Shown: positions 8,705 through 17,458, counted from the stretch's first letter. The stretch is 64,000 nucleotides of DNA from Citreicoccus inhibens (GCF_019039035.1 NZ_JAHNZT010000009.1:124001-188000); one strand, 5' to 3'. A program made the numbers and translations. Notes: generated from the sequence alone by a model not told the origin.

Positions 8705-10942
8705 TCAGTGGCCTGTGCGCAGGACCTCGATGGCGCGCAGCAGCTCCGCATCCCTCCCGGCGGCGAGGTCCTCGGCCGTGGGGCCTGCCTCGAAGTCCGG
8801 GACGATGCCCACGCCGTGGAAGCGTGAGCGGTCTGGAAAGAGGAGCTCCATGCCGGTGAGTCTCGGGGTCACGCGCCCGGGCAAGAGCATGTAGGTCACG
8901 TTCCCGTTCGTCCCCGCGCTCTGTCGGCCCACGACCGTCACTCGGTGGGCGGCGGTCAGCATCATCGCGAAGTTCTCCGCCGCGGAAATCGTATTGGGGC
9001 CCACCAGGAGGACGATGGGGCCTCCATAGGAAGGGCTCGACAGCGGCTCCAGCGGATACACCTCGTCTTGCCAGCCGAACTCTTCGGGGCCATTCCATAG
9101 CGGCGTCCGGAAGATGGGCGTGAAGAACTCAGTCGGGATGAGGCGACTGGCCACCTCGTAGCAATTGATGCCCGGGTAGCCGCGCATGTCTATCACCAGA
9201 CCGCTGGCACCTTGCGCGGCGGCGAGGACCGTCCGGAACTCCGCGATCGTGCCGGTCACCTGGTTGGCCAGATTGATGTACTGGAGCTCCGGCGCGCCGA
9301 GGTCCGCGAGGCTGCCTGAGGCTCTCCACGATGGAGGGCCCAGCACCTGCTGCGGCTGGGGCTGGATGCGCACGAAGCGAGTGTTCCCATCGACGTCGCG
9401 CACCCCGAAGGTCCTGGGGCCGTTCATGCTCAGCAGCCGTCGTGAGGCGGCTTCTCGCTTCCAGCCCGGCGTCGCGGCCGAGACGGTCGCCATCTCCGTG
9501 TCCAACCACTCGGACATGGGCTGACCGTCGATGCTCGTCAACGTGTCTCCCGGGTGGAGGTCCTCCTGTACGGAGCGGCGGATGACCAGCTCGCCAGCCA
9601 CATGCTCCAGCATGACGCCGAAGTAGCCGGCCGGAATCGGGCGCTCCAATGGGTAGACGAATGCGTGGCCGTCGTGGAGGACCTCCGAGAAGCGCTGGAG
9701 CAGTCGGACAATCTGGCCGAGCTGCGTGACGGGCGCGGCGTCCACCGTGGCCAGCGTCTCCAGCAGGCGTCCATCAATGCCATCTCCCACGGTGCTGAAG
9801 TAGGGGAAGAACAACCGCGCCGCGCCGTGCATGATGACCAGGTCCGCCCTCGCAATGCCCGGCGAAGCTCCCGGTGGCGGCATGACCTCGAGAGGCATCC
9901 GCTCGAGCGGGGCTCCGCGCGCGACTGGCGCGGTGCGGTCCACCGGCGGCGGGGCTCCGAGGAGCGTGGCGGCTTGGAGCGCTGGCGACGAGGAGAGGGA
10001 TTCGAGGTGGGCCGCTCCGGGCCCGAAGAGGGAGAGGGGCAGGTCGGCCGGAATGACGTCAGGAACCGCCCCCGCCGAATCCTCCAATCGCGAGGTGCGC
10101 ACGAACAGTCCCTTCGCTCCCACGGGCATCCACTTCGACTCCGCGACCTCCGTGTGGACAGGGGCGCCCACGAGCCATGCACGCCGGGCCATCCGCAGGT
10201 CCACGGCGAACTGGGCGGCGGCGGGGGCCAGCTTGGGGCCCGCGAGCAGCACGACGGGAAGCTCCGCCTGACCTGTCGCGGCATACGGCTCGCGGGGGTG
10301 CAGGTCCACGTAGTTGGTGTAGGCGCGGTAGTCGTTTTCGGGAGTCAGCTCGTCCGTCATCCCCACGTTGAAGCGAACGCGCTCGGAGAGTCGCGCGACG
10401 GGCGTGGTGCTGACCGCACCGATGGCACGGGCCAGGGCTTCGTCGAGGCCGGGGGCCGCCGGCAAGTCGCTCAGGTCGATGATGGCCGCGCGGGCATGCC
10501 GGGGCAGATGAAGCGCACCCGTGCCAGGGCGGATGACCGCGAGCGCGCCGATGGAGAGGACCTGGGCGGGGCGCAGTGTCTTGAGAGACACGTCCAATGC
10601 ACAGACGCCTTCCACGGTGTCTGCGTAGCGAACCGTGGCGGCGTCCCAGTTCACGGGGCCGCCCTCCAGCGCGCTGACCAGGGCCAGGTCCACCTCGGTG
10701 TCGCTGCGACCCATGCCAAAGAAGCGCACCTGGCCATGGGCGGCGGACATCGCGACGGGGGCCGGAAGCGTGGTGGCGGGTCCCGCGCGTCCAAAGTCAC
10801 ACCAGGGCTCGGGGGATGTCTGGGATTGTCCCCAGGCACCTCCCCCAAGCAGGGTGAGCAGCACGGTGGTGAGTCGATGATGCCTCGGGCCGCGACGCGC
10901 CAAGACGGCGCCGCGAAGAGCGTGGCGACGGGAACTCGACAT
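8705..10942 (-). CDS. S41-family peptidase (C-terminal processing protease-like)
   Basis: The product (745 aa) has a signal peptide with a twin-Arg-containing n-region (SSSRRHALRG) and a hydrophobic stretch ending near GGGAWGQS. The N-terminal half is an unassigned beta-rich region. A PDZ-like segment (GDTLTSIDGQPM) precedes the S41 domain, which contains GLVIDMRGYPG and the nucleophile region NTISAAENF with Ser653. It probably cleaves exported proteins. The chosen ATG at 10942 has GGAGG upstream; the frame stays open to 11050 but the extra residues are not signal-like. It converges on the serine hydrolase gene, with about 45 nt between stops. Confidence 0.8.
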   Translation of the reverse strand: MSSSRRHALRGAVLARRGPRHHRLTTVLLTLLGGGAWGQSQTSPEPWCDFGRAGPATTLPAPVAMSAAHGQVRFFGMGRSDTEVDLALVSALEGGPVNWDAATVRYADTVEGVCALDVSLKTLRPAQVLSIGALAVIRPGTGALHLPRHARAAIIDLSDLPAAPGLDEALARAIGAVSTTPVARLSERVRFNVGMTDELTPENDYRAYTNYVDLHPREPYAATGQAELPVVLLAGPKLAPAAAQFAVDLRMARRAWLVGAPVHTEVAESKWMPVGAKGLFVRTSRLEDSAGAVPDVIPADLPLSLFGPGAAHLESLSSSPALQAATLLGAPPPVDRTAPVARGAPLERMPLEVMPPPGASPGIARADLVIMHGAARLFFPYFSTVGDGIDGRLLETLATVDAAPVTQLGQIVRLLQRFSEVLHDGHAFVYPLERPIPAGYFGVMLEHVAGELVIRRSVQEDLHPGDTLTSIDGQPMSEWLDTEMATVSAATPGWKREAASRRLLSMNGPRTFGVRDVDGNTRFVRIQPQPQQVLGPPSWRASGSLADLGAPELQYINLANQVTGTIAEFRTVLAAAQGASGLVIDMRGYPGINCYEVASRLIPTEFFTPIFRTPLWNGPEEFGWQDEVYPLEPLSSPSYGGPIVLLVGPNTISAAENFAMMLTAAHRVTVVGRQSAGTNGNVTYMLLPGRVTPRLTGMELLFPDRSRFHGVGIVPDFEAGPTAEDLAAGRDAELLRAIEVLRTGH

Positions 10943-11320
10943 GAGTGGGTGCCTCCAAGGGGTGCTGGCAGGGTGCATCAGACCGGTGACGCAATGAAAG
11001 CCCTGCGCGGCCCGCTGGCTGCTTGGCTGGAATTGAGGCTCGTTCAGCAACGACTTTCAAACGGGAGCCGGTGGAACAGCCAGAACTCGTCCGTCAATCC
11101 GTACGGATTCTGAAGCGCCTTTGGGGCGCCTTTTCACAACCCTTTTCGCCGAGGCGCCGCGCGTCATTGCCCGGGCGGCGTGACAGGACATTCCCTGCCG
11201 CATGACGGCCCCGCGAGGTGATTCCCTCCTGACTGTCCCCAGGGGCCGCGGGTCGGGACAGTGCGGTCGCGCGATGCTCGAAGGGGCGCGTCACCCCGGC
11301 CGGGCTGTCTGCGGCGCACG
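10943..11320. other. Intergenic stretch with a perfect 14-nt palindrome
   Basis: This 378-nt region lies upstream of the S41 peptidase and downstream of the Cys-rich lipoprotein gene; both are transcribed leftward. It contains no credible gene. It holds the palindrome AATCCGTACGGATT at 11096-11109, and beside it a short GCGCC/GGCGC hairpin followed by TTTT at about 11114-11134. The palindrome could be an operator for the peptidase promoter. Confidence 0.4.
11096..11109. promoter_or_regulatory. Palindrome, possible operator
   Basis: AATCCGTACGGATT is a perfect 14-nt inverted repeat, about 155 nt upstream of the S41 peptidase start. A dimeric regulator could bind it, but no cognate regulator gene is adjacent. 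Confidence 0.3.
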
Positions 11321-12700
11321 TCACCGACTGCAGAGTGTTCCCGCCGTCGTGTTGCCGACGCAGCCGCCGAAGTATTGATTGGGTGTGGCGGTCAGGTAGC
11401 CGCAGTTCTGCCAGTTGCAGGCGTTGCCTTCGGTGTCACTCCCGAGCGGCGTGCACACTCGCATGGGCGAGTTCGCCCCGCAGTCCGTTCCGGTCGTTGG
11501 TGACGCAATGCATGCGTAGGCGGTGCCGACGTAGCGCAGGTTGTCCGCGGTCCAGTAGTTGTGCGTGGGAATGGCGATTCCAGGGCGGTTGACCCATTGG
11601 CTCGCGGTGCTCGCCGTCCAGCCGGAGGCGCAGAGGGTGCTGCGCTGGTCCCAAGTCACCTTGCCGGCGCAGCCCACGAGGTTGTCGGCGAAGACCTGCT
11701 CGTTGGTGCCATCGGCGCAGCCTGAATCGGGAATGCAGAGCGCGCCCGCCGTGAGGTTCCCCGCACAGCCGCCGAAGTATTGGTCCGGCGGGGGCAGGGA
11801 GTTGAAGCCGCAGTGGGCCCAGCTACAGGTGTTGCCTTCGGGGTCCGCTCCCGCCGCCTTGCAGACATGCATGGATTGTCCCGTACGGCAGCTCGTGCCA
11901 GTGGTGGTGCTCACGGCGCAGGCGGACTCGGTGCCGATGTACTTGAGGTTGTCCTGGGTCCAGTAGTGGTGCGTGGGCGCGGTGGTGCCTCGCAGATGGA
12001 CCCACTCCGCCGCCGTCGCCAGTCGATACCCCTGGGCGCACAAGAAGGCCCGATTCGCCCAGGCGGCCTTGCCCGCACAGCCGACCATTCCACCGGAGAA
12101 GGTCTGCTCGATGGAGCCGTCCGCGCAGCCCTTGGCGATGCACAGCGTTCCGGCGGTCACGTTGCCCACACAGCCGCCGTAGTACCGGTTGGGTGAGATG
12201 GTTCCGTAACCACAGTTTCTCCAGTTGCAGGCGTTGCCTTCCGGATCGCTCGCAGCCGCGGTGCACACCCTCATGGGGGTGTTCGGGCCGCAGCTCGTTC
12301 CGGCCGTCGCCGAGACGGCGCATGCGGTGGCGTCGCCGCTGTAGCGCAGGTGGTCGTCGGTCCAGTAGTCGTGGGTCGGCGCCGTGCCGTTGGAGCGCGT
12401 GTTCCAGTCCGCTGCGGTCGCCGGCACATAGCCCGAGCCGCAGAGGGAGGCGCGCTGGTCCCAGGTCACCCTGCCCGCGCAGCCGACCATGCCGTTGGAG
12501 AAGGTCTGCTCCGGGGTGCCATCGGCGCACGGACCGCTGGGGGCCGCGGTGGATTCTTGCGCGACGTCCTCGGGGCCGGACCAAGCCTCTCCCATCCGCC
12601 CTTCGGGTTCGAAGGGCAGGGGGACGTTGCATGCGACGGTGACCAACCCCGCGCCCATCGCGAGCTGCTTCGCCAATGACCTGAACCCCGCGCGCGTCAT
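11321..12700 (-). CDS. Secreted lipoprotein with three Cys-rich tandem repeats
   Basis: The product (459 aa) begins with a lipoprotein signal; the lipobox is VTVAC at about residues 20-24. After a short linker there are three repeats of roughly 125-130 residues. Each starts CADGTxEQxF, then VGCAGKVTW and LCASG, a Trp/His/Tyr block (APTHxYWTxDNLRY), a SACAVS-type segment, and closes with CNWxNCGY and YFGGCVGN plus TAGTLC. The regular cysteines imply a disulfide-rich fold outside the cytoplasm. I do not recognise a named family. The ATG at 12700 fits the signal peptide best; the frame is open upstream. It is divergent from the zinc-ribbon gene at 12895. Confidence 0.7.
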   Translation of the reverse strand: MTRAGFRSLAKQLAMGAGLVTVACNVPLPFEPEGRMGEAWSGPEDVAQESTAAPSGPCADGTPEQTFSNGMVGCAGRVTWDQRASLCGSGYVPATAADWNTRSNGTAPTHDYWTDDHLRYSGDATACAVSATAGTSCGPNTPMRVCTAAASDPEGNACNWRNCGYGTISPNRYYGGCVGNVTAGTLCIAKGCADGSIEQTFSGGMVGCAGKAAWANRAFLCAQGYRLATAAEWVHLRGTTAPTHHYWTQDNLKYIGTESACAVSTTTGTSCRTGQSMHVCKAAGADPEGNTCSWAHCGFNSLPPPDQYFGGCAGNLTAGALCIPDSGCADGTNEQVFADNLVGCAGKVTWDQRSTLCASGWTASTASQWVNRPGIAIPTHNYWTADNLRYVGTAYACIASPTTGTDCGANSPMRVCTPLGSDTEGNACNWQNCGYLTATPNQYFGGCVGNTTAGTLCSR

Positions 12701-12894
12701 CAACCACCACCCCTGTGCGACAGCCCGCTTCGATGCGAGAAGGCAGGCGACTTGCCTTGAGTTGTGTCGATGCACCAGCGCCCTGAGAGCGGTGTCAAAG
12801 GTCGGATAGGTTATGGTCGCGGCTTCAGGATTCCTCCGCGTCAGAGGCTCTCTCCGAGCCACGGCGCGCCTGTCGTGCAAGGGTGGTCGCCTCG

Positions 12895-13773
12895 ATGGTC
12901 CTCTCCTGTCCCCAGTGTCAGTCCCCGTTCAAACCGGGGGCCTTGTCCTGTTCCTCATGTGGCGCGTCCTTCTCGCGGCCCGCCTCGCCCGAGTCCGATG
13001 CGCCTGTCTGCGCCATCCACCCTGAGTTGCAGGGGCTGAGGGCGTGCTCGCGCTGTGGGTCCTTCGCGTGCGCCCAGTGTCTGCGCGCGGCCCCGTCCGG
13101 TGCCGTGCTGTGCGTGCAGTGCCATGAGCGCGTGCCCTCGGGGCTGCTGCCGTGGGACCGCCGCGCCGAGCTGGGGACGCTGAAGGCCTACTGGCAGACG
13201 TGTCTGGGCATGCTCATGCGGCCCATGGCGACGCTCGACAACGCGCGGCCCTCGGGGGCCATCTCGGACTCTCTCCTGTTCATGGTGTTCAGCGTGGTGT
13301 CGGGCACGCTCTCCACGGGACTGCTCACGGTCGTGGTCATGGCCATCTTTCCGTCGGTCTCCTTGGACCCCTCCGTCAATGCGGGCTCATCGCGTGACGT
13401 GCTGGCGGGCATCTCCGTGCTCATGCTGGTGGGCGTGCCGCTGTTCACCCTGCTGATCCAGGTCGTCAATGCGTGCCAGGACCACCTGCTCTTGAAGTTT
13501 GCGGGAACGAAGCAGCCCCTGGCGGTGACGATTCGCGCGCATGCGCTGTCCCAGGCTCCCTACATCGCGGGCGTGATTCCCTTCATTGGCTCGTACTCGG
13601 CGCCCGTCTGGGCCATCGGGTTGCGCGTGGTGACGTACCGCAAGCTGCATGGGGTGAGCTGGGGCTCGGCTGCCGTGGGAGCACTGGCCGTCCCCGCGCT
13701 GTGGTGCTGTCTCTTCGGCGGGGGGTATCTGGCCGCGATCTTCGCGGTGGGGTTCATGGCGAACCACCACTGA
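12895..13773 (+). CDS. Zinc-ribbon membrane protein with YIP1-like domain
   Basis: The 292-residue protein opens with a double zinc ribbon (CPQCQ...CSSCG) at residues 4-22. A second Cys/His module resembling a B-box follows (CAIHPE, CSRCGSFACAQC, CVQC). The rest is an integral membrane domain with about five helices, including LLFMVFSVVSGTLSTG and LIQVVNACQDHLLLKFAG, in the arrangement of YIP1 family proteins. It is likely an inner-membrane protein of unknown role. I chose ATG 12895 over the GTG at 12883 because it places MVLSCPQC at the start, as usual for such ribbons. Its stop is 12 nt from the convergent remnant downstream. Confidence 0.75.
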   Translation: MVLSCPQCQSPFKPGALSCSSCGASFSRPASPESDAPVCAIHPELQGLRACSRCGSFACAQCLRAAPSGAVLCVQCHERVPSGLLPWDRRAELGTLKAYWQTCLGMLMRPMATLDNARPSGAISDSLLFMVFSVVSGTLSTGLLTVVVMAIFPSVSLDPSVNAGSSRDVLAGISVLMLVGVPLFTLLIQVVNACQDHLLLKFAGTKQPLAVTIRAHALSQAPYIAGVIPFIGSYSAPVWAIGLRVVTYRKLHGVSWGSAAVGALAVPALWCCLFGGGYLAAIFAVGFMANHH

Positions 13774-13785
13774 CGCTCGCGCAGG

Positions 13786-13959
13786 TCAGCGCGGCGGCGC
13801 GAGCACCTCGGCCAGCCACTCGAGCACCACACCTCCGCGCGCGGCGTGGCGCAGGTCCTGGTGGGTGACGCCCCATACCTCGCGGATGGGCAGGCCCGCC
13901 GCGCAGGCCGCCAGGAGCACCAGGGGGTTGCTGCAACACACGGCGACGCGCACGCCGAG
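13786..13959 (-). pseudogene. C-terminal remnant of an unknown gene
   Basis: Read leftward, the last 57 codons before the TGA at 13786-13788 look like real protein: VAVCCSNPLVLLAACAAGLP, then REVWGVTHQDL and a helix ending EVLAPPR. Upstream, at about 13960, the homology-like character stops; the frame continues only as the antisense of an alcohol dehydrogenase fragment. The N-terminus is therefore missing and no start is evident. The family is not recognised. Confidence 0.45.
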
Positions 13960-13962
13960 CAG

Positions 13963-14073
13963 CGCGTGCACCCGGTGGTGGACCGCGTGTTCCCGTTCGA
14001 GGAGGTCGTCGCGGCGTTCCGTCACCTGGAGGCCGGGACGCAGGTCGGCAAGGCGGTCATTCGCATCCCCTGA
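13963..14073 (+). pseudogene. C-terminal remnant of a zinc/quinone-type alcohol dehydrogenase
   Basis: The final 36 codons read HPVVDRVFPFEEVVAAFRH, then LEAGTQVGKAVIRIP, ending in TGA at 14073. This is the standard C-terminus of medium-chain dehydrogenase/reductases of the quinone oxidoreductase group (substrate-side helix followed by GK-V-I). Everything upstream is missing: at about 13960 the sequence switches to the antisense of the neighbouring remnant. It is a deletion scar and cannot encode an active enzyme. Confidence 0.6.
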
Positions 14074-14170
14074 AGGGAAGCGCACGACCCTGTCCCCCGC
14101 TTCCCTACGTAGAGGGCCGCAATGGGAGGCGTCGTGTGACGTAGGCTGGCGGGGAGGACGCGCTCCGCTC

Positions 14171-14740
14171 ATGCCCTTGCATCCCGTTCCTGTTGCTTCG
14201 ACTCCCGCCCCCGTTCCCTCCGGTCTCCGACTTCCGGCGGTGCTCCGGCCCCATTCGAGCCTGTTCACGTACTACGTGCTCTCGGCGCTGCTCTCGGGAC
14301 CGGCGTTCCCCCTGATGCTGGCGTACCTGTACTTCCGCTTCCACACGCTCCGCTACGAGCTCGACGAAGAGGGGCTCACCATGCGCTGGGGCATCCTCTT
14401 CCGGCGTGAGGTGTCCCTCACCTACGCGCGCCTCCAGGACATCCACCTGACGAGCAACGTGGTGGAGCGCTGGCTCGGGCTGGGGCGCGTGCAACTCCAG
14501 ACGGCGAGCGGCAGTTCCGAGGCGGAGGTGACCATCGAGGGGCTGCGCGAGTTCGAGGCGATGCGCGACTTTCTCTATGGCCGCATGCGCGGCGCGAAGG
14601 AGCACGTGCTCCCTGCCGCGGAGCCCTTGGCGCTGACGGACAGCGCGCGACTCGCGGAGGCGCTGCGAGAGGTGGCCGCCGAGGTGCGGGCCCTGCGCGC
14701 GGAACTCGATGCTCGGGCGAAGGGAGGCCGCGATGTCTGA
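14171..14740 (+). CDS. PH-domain (YdbS/bPH2-like) membrane protein
   Basis: The 189-residue protein has a hydrophobic hairpin at about 30-58 (YYVLSALLSGPAFPLMLAY), then a bacterial PH fold of the bPH2 type: RYELDEEGLTMRWGILFRRE followed by YARLQDIHL, NVVERWLGLGRVQLQT and EAEVTIEGL. A C-terminal helix (LREVAAEVRALRAEL) could form a coiled coil. It is likely membrane-bound with unknown partners. It overlaps the next gene by 8 nt. That gene encodes a second protein of the same fold, so the two may form a hetero-complex, as YdbS/YdbT-type pairs do. Confidence 0.75.
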   Translation: MPLHPVPVASTPAPVPSGLRLPAVLRPHSSLFTYYVLSALLSGPAFPLMLAYLYFRFHTLRYELDEEGLTMRWGILFRREVSLTYARLQDIHLTSNVVERWLGLGRVQLQTASGSSEAEVTIEGLREFEAMRDFLYGRMRGAKEHVLPAAEPLALTDSARLAEALREVAAEVRALRAELDARAKGGRDV

Positions 14741-15494
14741 GACGACACGCTCCTGGCTCATGCGGGTGCTGAAGGTCCCGCCCACGCCGCAGCCCCCGGG
14801 AGGAGCGCCGGACTCGCTGCGCATCTTCCGCGCGGCGCGCCCCTTCTATCGCTACAAGTGTTTCCTTTGGACCGCGCGACAGCTCGCCTCGGCGGTGGGT
14901 CTGTGCGTGGGCTTCATCTTCGTGGAGATGGTGCTGGCGCGCCTCACGTATGCGCCCGCGGCGTGGGTGCTCAGGCTGGTCGAGACCTTCGTGTGGGTGG
15001 CCTACTTCGTCCAGGTCCCCGTCACCCTCGCGGTGCTGCGGCTCGACTTCGAGCTGCGTTGGTACATGGTGACCGACCGCAGCCTCCGCGTGCGCGAGGG
15101 AATCCTGCACCTGCGTGAGAAGACGATGACCTTCGCCAACATCCAGGAGGTCGCCATCTCGCAAGGGCCTGTCCAGCGCATGCTCGGCATCGCGGACGTG
15201 CGCGTGAGGTCCGCCGGCGGCGGTTCCCGAGGCCCCGCGCACGAGTCCGGGGGCGCCACGGAGAGCGCGCACGAGGCCTACTTCCGAGGCGTCTCTGACG
15301 CAGCCGCCATTCGCGATGTCATCCGCGACCGGGTGCGCCAATACCGAGACACGGGACTTGGAGATCCCGACGCTCCGGCCCCCGCCGTGCTGGCGCCTCG
15401 GGTGGAGGCTGGCTCCTCCCCGCTGGATGCCGCCCATGTGCTGTTGACCGAGGTGCGCGGGCTCCGCCAATCCCTCACACCGCCCCGAGGCTGA
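14733..15494 (+). CDS. PH-domain membrane protein, second of a coupled pair
   Basis: The 253-residue product has two hydrophobic segments at about 45-95, then the bPH2 signature: RWYMVTDRSLRVREGILHL followed by KTMTFANIQEVAISQGPVQ and RMLGIADVRVRSAGGG. A poorly conserved C-terminal tail ends in DAAHVLLTEVRGLRQSL, which echoes the helical tail of the gene before it. The ATG at 14733 lies inside the upstream gene and is preceded by GGGAGG, so translation is coupled. It is probably an inner-membrane partner of the preceding product. Confidence 0.75.
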   Translation: MSETTRSWLMRVLKVPPTPQPPGGAPDSLRIFRAARPFYRYKCFLWTARQLASAVGLCVGFIFVEMVLARLTYAPAAWVLRLVETFVWVAYFVQVPVTLAVLRLDFELRWYMVTDRSLRVREGILHLREKTMTFANIQEVAISQGPVQRMLGIADVRVRSAGGGSRGPAHESGGATESAHEAYFRGVSDAAAIRDVIRDRVRQYRDTGLGDPDAPAPAVLAPRVEAGSSPLDAAHVLLTEVRGLRQSLTPPRG

Positions 15495-15557
15495 GCGACG
15501 GCGCGGGGTGGCTCGTGTCCGCTGCGTGGGAGGTGCGATGCTGGTGGACCTTCCGCC

Positions 15558-16052
15558 ATGATGACCACCCCGCGCCCCGTCCCGACCGAGCCCCCCGCCG
15601 CGTCCGTCTTCCCTTCCTTCGGTGTGCCGCTGCCCGCCGCGCGCCTCATGGCGCACGCTGGCGCGTGGCTCATGCTGCTGGGGTTGCTCACCGGCGGCTA
15701 TGTGTCCTCCGCCATGACGGGCAAGGTGCCCGCGGATCCCCACATGGCCCTGGCCGCGCACCTCAACGCGCTGATGGGGACCTTCTTCCTGTTGGGCGTG
15801 GCGTGGACGCTGCCCATGCTGCGCTACGGCGCTCGCGGCCAGCACCGGCTCGCCTGGGCTGTCATCGTGGCCAACTTCTCCAACTGGGCGGTCACCTGCG
15901 TGAAGGCCTGGCTCCGCGTATCCGGAGTCGACCTCGTCGGACAGCCCGCCAACGACGCCATCTTTCTCCTGCTCACTGTCAGCGTGGTGCTGCCGGCGCT
16001 GCTCGCCGCCGGGGCGTGGGTCTATGGCTTTCGACGCGCAAGTGTTGGGTAG
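15558..16052 (+). CDS. Hydroxylaminobenzene mutase-like membrane protein
   Basis: The 164-residue integral membrane protein has four predicted helices (about 30-55, 68-88, 97-117 and 132-155). The stretch PADPHMALAAHLNALMGTFF and the overall size resemble the small HabA/HabB hydroxylaminobenzene mutases, which isomerise hydroxylaminobenzene to 2-aminophenol. I infer the relationship from pattern and length only; a physiological role other than nitroarene metabolism is likely in this host. ATG codons at 15558 and 15561 are both possible. It ends just before an unusually AT-rich stretch. Confidence 0.55.
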   Translation: MMTTPRPVPTEPPAASVFPSFGVPLPAARLMAHAGAWLMLLGLLTGGYVSSAMTGKVPADPHMALAAHLNALMGTFFLLGVAWTLPMLRYGARGQHRLAWAVIVANFSNWAVTCVKAWLRVSGVDLVGQPANDAIFLLLTVSVVLPALLAAGAWVYGFRRASVG

Positions 16053-16169
16053 TGAAATGTTCGGCTTTATCTGATTTTTAAGATATTTCTAGTTCAAGTA
16101 TGTCCATGGCCCTCTCCAACCCGTTGCCGGAGCTCGGCCCGCGGTGCGAGCCCACGACAGAGGTGCCTC
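16053..16169 (+). promoter_or_regulatory. AT-rich leader, probable promoter of the FSGR-domain operon
   Basis: Positions 16058-16100 are strikingly AT-rich (for example GATTTTTAAGATATTTCTAG) against a background near 70% GC. The stretch lies 70-110 nt upstream of the 16170 start. Such a drop usually marks a promoter or regulatory region in this kind of genome. I cannot assign -35 and -10 boxes with confidence. Confidence 0.4.
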
Positions 16170-16991
16170 ATGGTGACTGTCGAGCTGGACATCTTCTCGG
16201 GACGTCCCAATCCCCGCTGGACGCTGTCTCGGAAGGAAGCCAACGCGCTGGCCGAGCGTGTGCGGGCGGACCCGTCGCTGTTGTTGCCGATGGACGCGGA
16301 CACGGGGGGATTGGGTTATCGCGGCTTCATCCTCACGGTGCAGGACACGCCGGCCGCGGAAGGGTGGATGCGCGCGGGGTTGCCGTCGCGGGTGCGGCTG
16401 GGTGGGCGATTCCAGCCGGGGGCCATGGAGAGCTCCGCGTTCCTGCTGCACACGGCTGAGCACTCGCGGTTGGACTTGAGGGACCCGGGCGAGGTGTTGG
16501 GCGTGGCCGAGGAGGGCATCACGATGTCGTCGGAGGTGCAGGGGCTCTACGCGGCCTGCGCGACGTCCTATTACACCACCGACACGGACTTCTCGTTCTG
16601 GAACGCGTCGGCCTATCTGACCTACAACAACTGTTACAACTACGCGAGCAACAGCCGCACCAACACCTTCGCGCAGCCGGGGCGCGCGTCGGGTTCGATG
16701 TACAGCGCCATGACGTGCGCGAACGTCGGGGCGGCGGCGACGCGAGATGGTTGGCAGACGGCGTGTCGCGCGGACAACAACCTCAATGTCTGTCTGGTCA
16801 TCTGGCCGAACACGGACTACCACTGGTATCGGCTGGCTGTGAATGGGCACTGGTGCCACAAGCCGGGGCAGACGGCCGCGCGCAACTACGACAACAGCTT
16901 GAATTGGATCACCAACCCCGAGACGTGTGACCGCGGTGGCTACACGACGTTCTGCGGCTACTACCGTGGCTTCAACCTCACGGTGTCGTGA
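16170..16991 (+). CDS. FSGR-domain protein with papain-like C-terminal domain, function unknown
   Basis: The 273-residue protein has two parts. The N-terminal domain (1 to about 125) starts VELDIFSGRPNPRW and contains GLGYRGFIL. The C-terminal domain (about 140-273) is rich in Cys, Tyr and Asn. It contains NNCYNYAS with Cys155, DYHWYRLAVNGHWCHKPGQ with His218, and Asp241 in YDNS. That Cys/His/Asp order fits a papain-like fold; this is inference. There is no signal peptide. The N-terminal domain recurs in the next gene, so the two are a duplicated pair within one operon. Confidence 0.6.
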   Translation: MVTVELDIFSGRPNPRWTLSRKEANALAERVRADPSLLLPMDADTGGLGYRGFILTVQDTPAAEGWMRAGLPSRVRLGGRFQPGAMESSAFLLHTAEHSRLDLRDPGEVLGVAEEGITMSSEVQGLYAACATSYYTTDTDFSFWNASAYLTYNNCYNYASNSRTNTFAQPGRASGSMYSAMTCANVGAAATRDGWQTACRADNNLNVCLVIWPNTDYHWYRLAVNGHWCHKPGQTAARNYDNSLNWITNPETCDRGGYTTFCGYYRGFNLTVS

Positions 16992-17002
16992 GGAGGGGAC
17001 TC

Positions 17003-17458
17003 GTGGCGCGCGCGCTGTGGCTGGTGCTCTGCGGAGCGGGAGTCTGGGGCTGTGCGGCGGGGGGCACGCAGGACGCGCCCACGCCGGCGCGGTCGGAACG
17101 GAGCGAGGTCATGTCGCCGGGGCGCGTGAGCGTGGACATGTTCAGCGGTCGGGAGCCTCCCGCCTGGGCGCTGACGACGGACGAGGCCCAGGCGGCGCGG
17201 GAGTTGGTGAAGTCGTTGCCGGTGGGGACCCATCGGATACCGGACGTGGGGCTGGGCTACCGTGGCTTCGACGTGGCGTGGGCGGATGGCGCGCACGCGA
17301 AGGTGTACCGCGACGTGGTGGTGCTCTCGCAGGGCGAGCGCACGGTGTTGTACCAGGACGCGGGGCGGAAGATGGAGCAGTGGCTGCTGACCGGAGCGAG
17401 GTCGCACCTGGCGCCGGAGTTGTTCGTGGCCTTGGAGTCACAGGTTCAGTCGCCGTAG
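17003..17458 (+). CDS. FSGR-domain lipoprotein
   Basis: Translation from GTG 17003 gives a short lipoprotein signal (MARALWLVLCGAGVWGC), with the acylated Cys at about residue 17. The mature domain has VSVDMFSGREPPAWAL and GLGYRGFDV, matching the N-terminal domain of the gene before it. AGGAGG at 16991-16996 sits 6 nt before GTG 17003 and decides this start. An earlier GTG at 16988, overlapping the previous stop, is also in frame. The product would be a surface-anchored stand-alone copy of the FSGR domain. Function unknown. Confidence 0.65.
   Translation: MARALWLVLCGAGVWGCAAGGTQDAPTPARSERSEVMSPGRVSVDMFSGREPPAWALTTDEAQAARELVKSLPVGTHRIPDVGLGYRGFDVAWADGAHAKVYRDVVVLSQGERTVLYQDAGRKMEQWLLTGARSHLAPELFVALESQVQSP

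Noticed and set aside
11114-11134. GCGCC/GGCGC hairpin followed by TTTT
   Set aside because: It is terminator-like only on the plus strand, where no gene ends upstream; the genes on both sides run leftward.
11321-12700. Regularly spaced DNA repeats that could suggest a repeat array
   Set aside because: The repeats are about 390 nt, in frame, and diverged at the DNA level; they are protein repeats, not CRISPR.
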